Positions 36,751 to 36,967 of a DNA stretch of 36,967 bases are shown here, in pieces. The stretch comes from Shouchella tritolerans (lineage in GTDB: Bacteria > Bacillota > Bacilli > Bacillales > Bacillaceae_D). The stretch is taken from contig NZ_JAODPB010000012.1 in assembly GCF_025770735.1 (NCBI RefSeq), forward strand, positions 1 to 36,967, in the 5' to 3' direction. Position 1 is the first letter of the stretch. The number at the start of each line of letters is the position of its first letter. Made by a program: the position numbers and the translations under genes. A model generated the notes under the pieces. It was not told where the DNA came from and ran no database searches. It worked only from the letters and a program-made list of their open reading frames with translations.

Positions 36751-36967
36751 TTTAACGGAGAGTTTGATCCTGGCTCAGGACGAACGCTGGCGGCGTGCCT
36801 AATACATGCAAGTCGAGCGGACAGAAGGGAGCTTGCTCCCGGACGTTAGCGGCGGACGGGTGAGTAACACGTGGGCAACCTGCCCCTTAGACTGGGATAA
36901 CTCCGGGAAACCGGAGCTAATACCGGATAATCCCTTTCTCCACCTGGAGAGAGGGTGAAAGATGGCT
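36751..36967 (+). rRNA. 16S ribosomal RNA, 5' part (partial)
   Basis: The universal 5' region GAGTTTGATCCTGGCTCAG is at 36759-36777, followed by GACGAACGCTGGCGGCGTGC, TAATACATGCAAGTCGAGCG and the V1-V2 region with GGGAGCTTGCTCCC. The gene runs out of the window. The variable region agrees with what I remember of Shouchella clausii. Confidence 0.97.

Overview
The window looks like the origin-proximal chromosome of an alkaliphilic Bacillus relative, most probably Shouchella (Bacillus) clausii or a close neighbour. The partial 16S leader and start, the rrn operons at both ends and the conserved order guaB-dacA-serS ... tRNA-Ser-tadA-scr-dnaX-ebfC-recR-yaaL-bofA are the classic Bacillus arrangement just downstream of oriC. 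The species name is recognition of the 16S start and gene order, not a database result.

Layout. 1-530: 3' end of a 23S gene, a spacer, 5S rRNA and a terminator. 540-823: no gene, but a strongly foldable element. 824-6213: yaaC (minus strand), guaB, dacA, serS. 6214-8943: a repeat-like insert inside a duplicated hairpin, a carbon-nitrogen hydrolase and a PucR-type regulator. 9215-14825: an arginine/ornithine catabolic block with divergent rocR, then rocD-rocG from a sigma-54 promoter with likely RocR sites, then an NhaC-type antiporter behind a cre-like site. 15127-21255: a tight five-gene operon that starts with an ectoine hydrolase (doeA) and continues with a Cys/Met-metabolism PLP enzyme, an M20 deacetylase, a homoserine-dehydrogenase-like enzyme and an aldehyde dehydrogenase. 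21428-24282: a small membrane PH-like protein and a polar-amino-acid ABC importer. 24340-30343: an oligopeptide ABC importer with a divergent binding-protein gene. 30477-36443: tRNA-Ser(UGA), tadA, SRP RNA, an inserted minus-strand ECF-type sigma factor plus ClpP paralogue, then dnaX, ebfC, recR, yaaL, bofA. 36580-36967: rrn promoter, leader and the start of a 16S gene.

How the genes fit. The middle of the window is nitrogen/compatible-solute catabolism placed in an otherwise housekeeping neighbourhood: ornithine to glutamate to 2-oxoglutarate (RocD, RocG), and ectoine to aspartate. The ectoine operon has no transaminase of the DoeD type. Its enzymes would instead fit ectoine -> N-acetyl-diaminobutyrate -> diaminobutyrate -> homoserine -> aspartate semialdehyde -> aspartate, which I propose as a testable variant pathway.

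The second unusual unit is the sigma-factor/clpP pair between scr and dnaX. The sigma factor ends in -QALAA, the same last four residues as the Bacillus ssrA degradation tag, and it is followed 20 bases later by a ClpP paralogue with an intact catalytic triad. This suggests a sigma factor whose own C-terminus is a ClpP-system degron. Several start codons are TTG or GTG and were chosen by Shine-Dalgarno spacing; these choices are stated in each entry.
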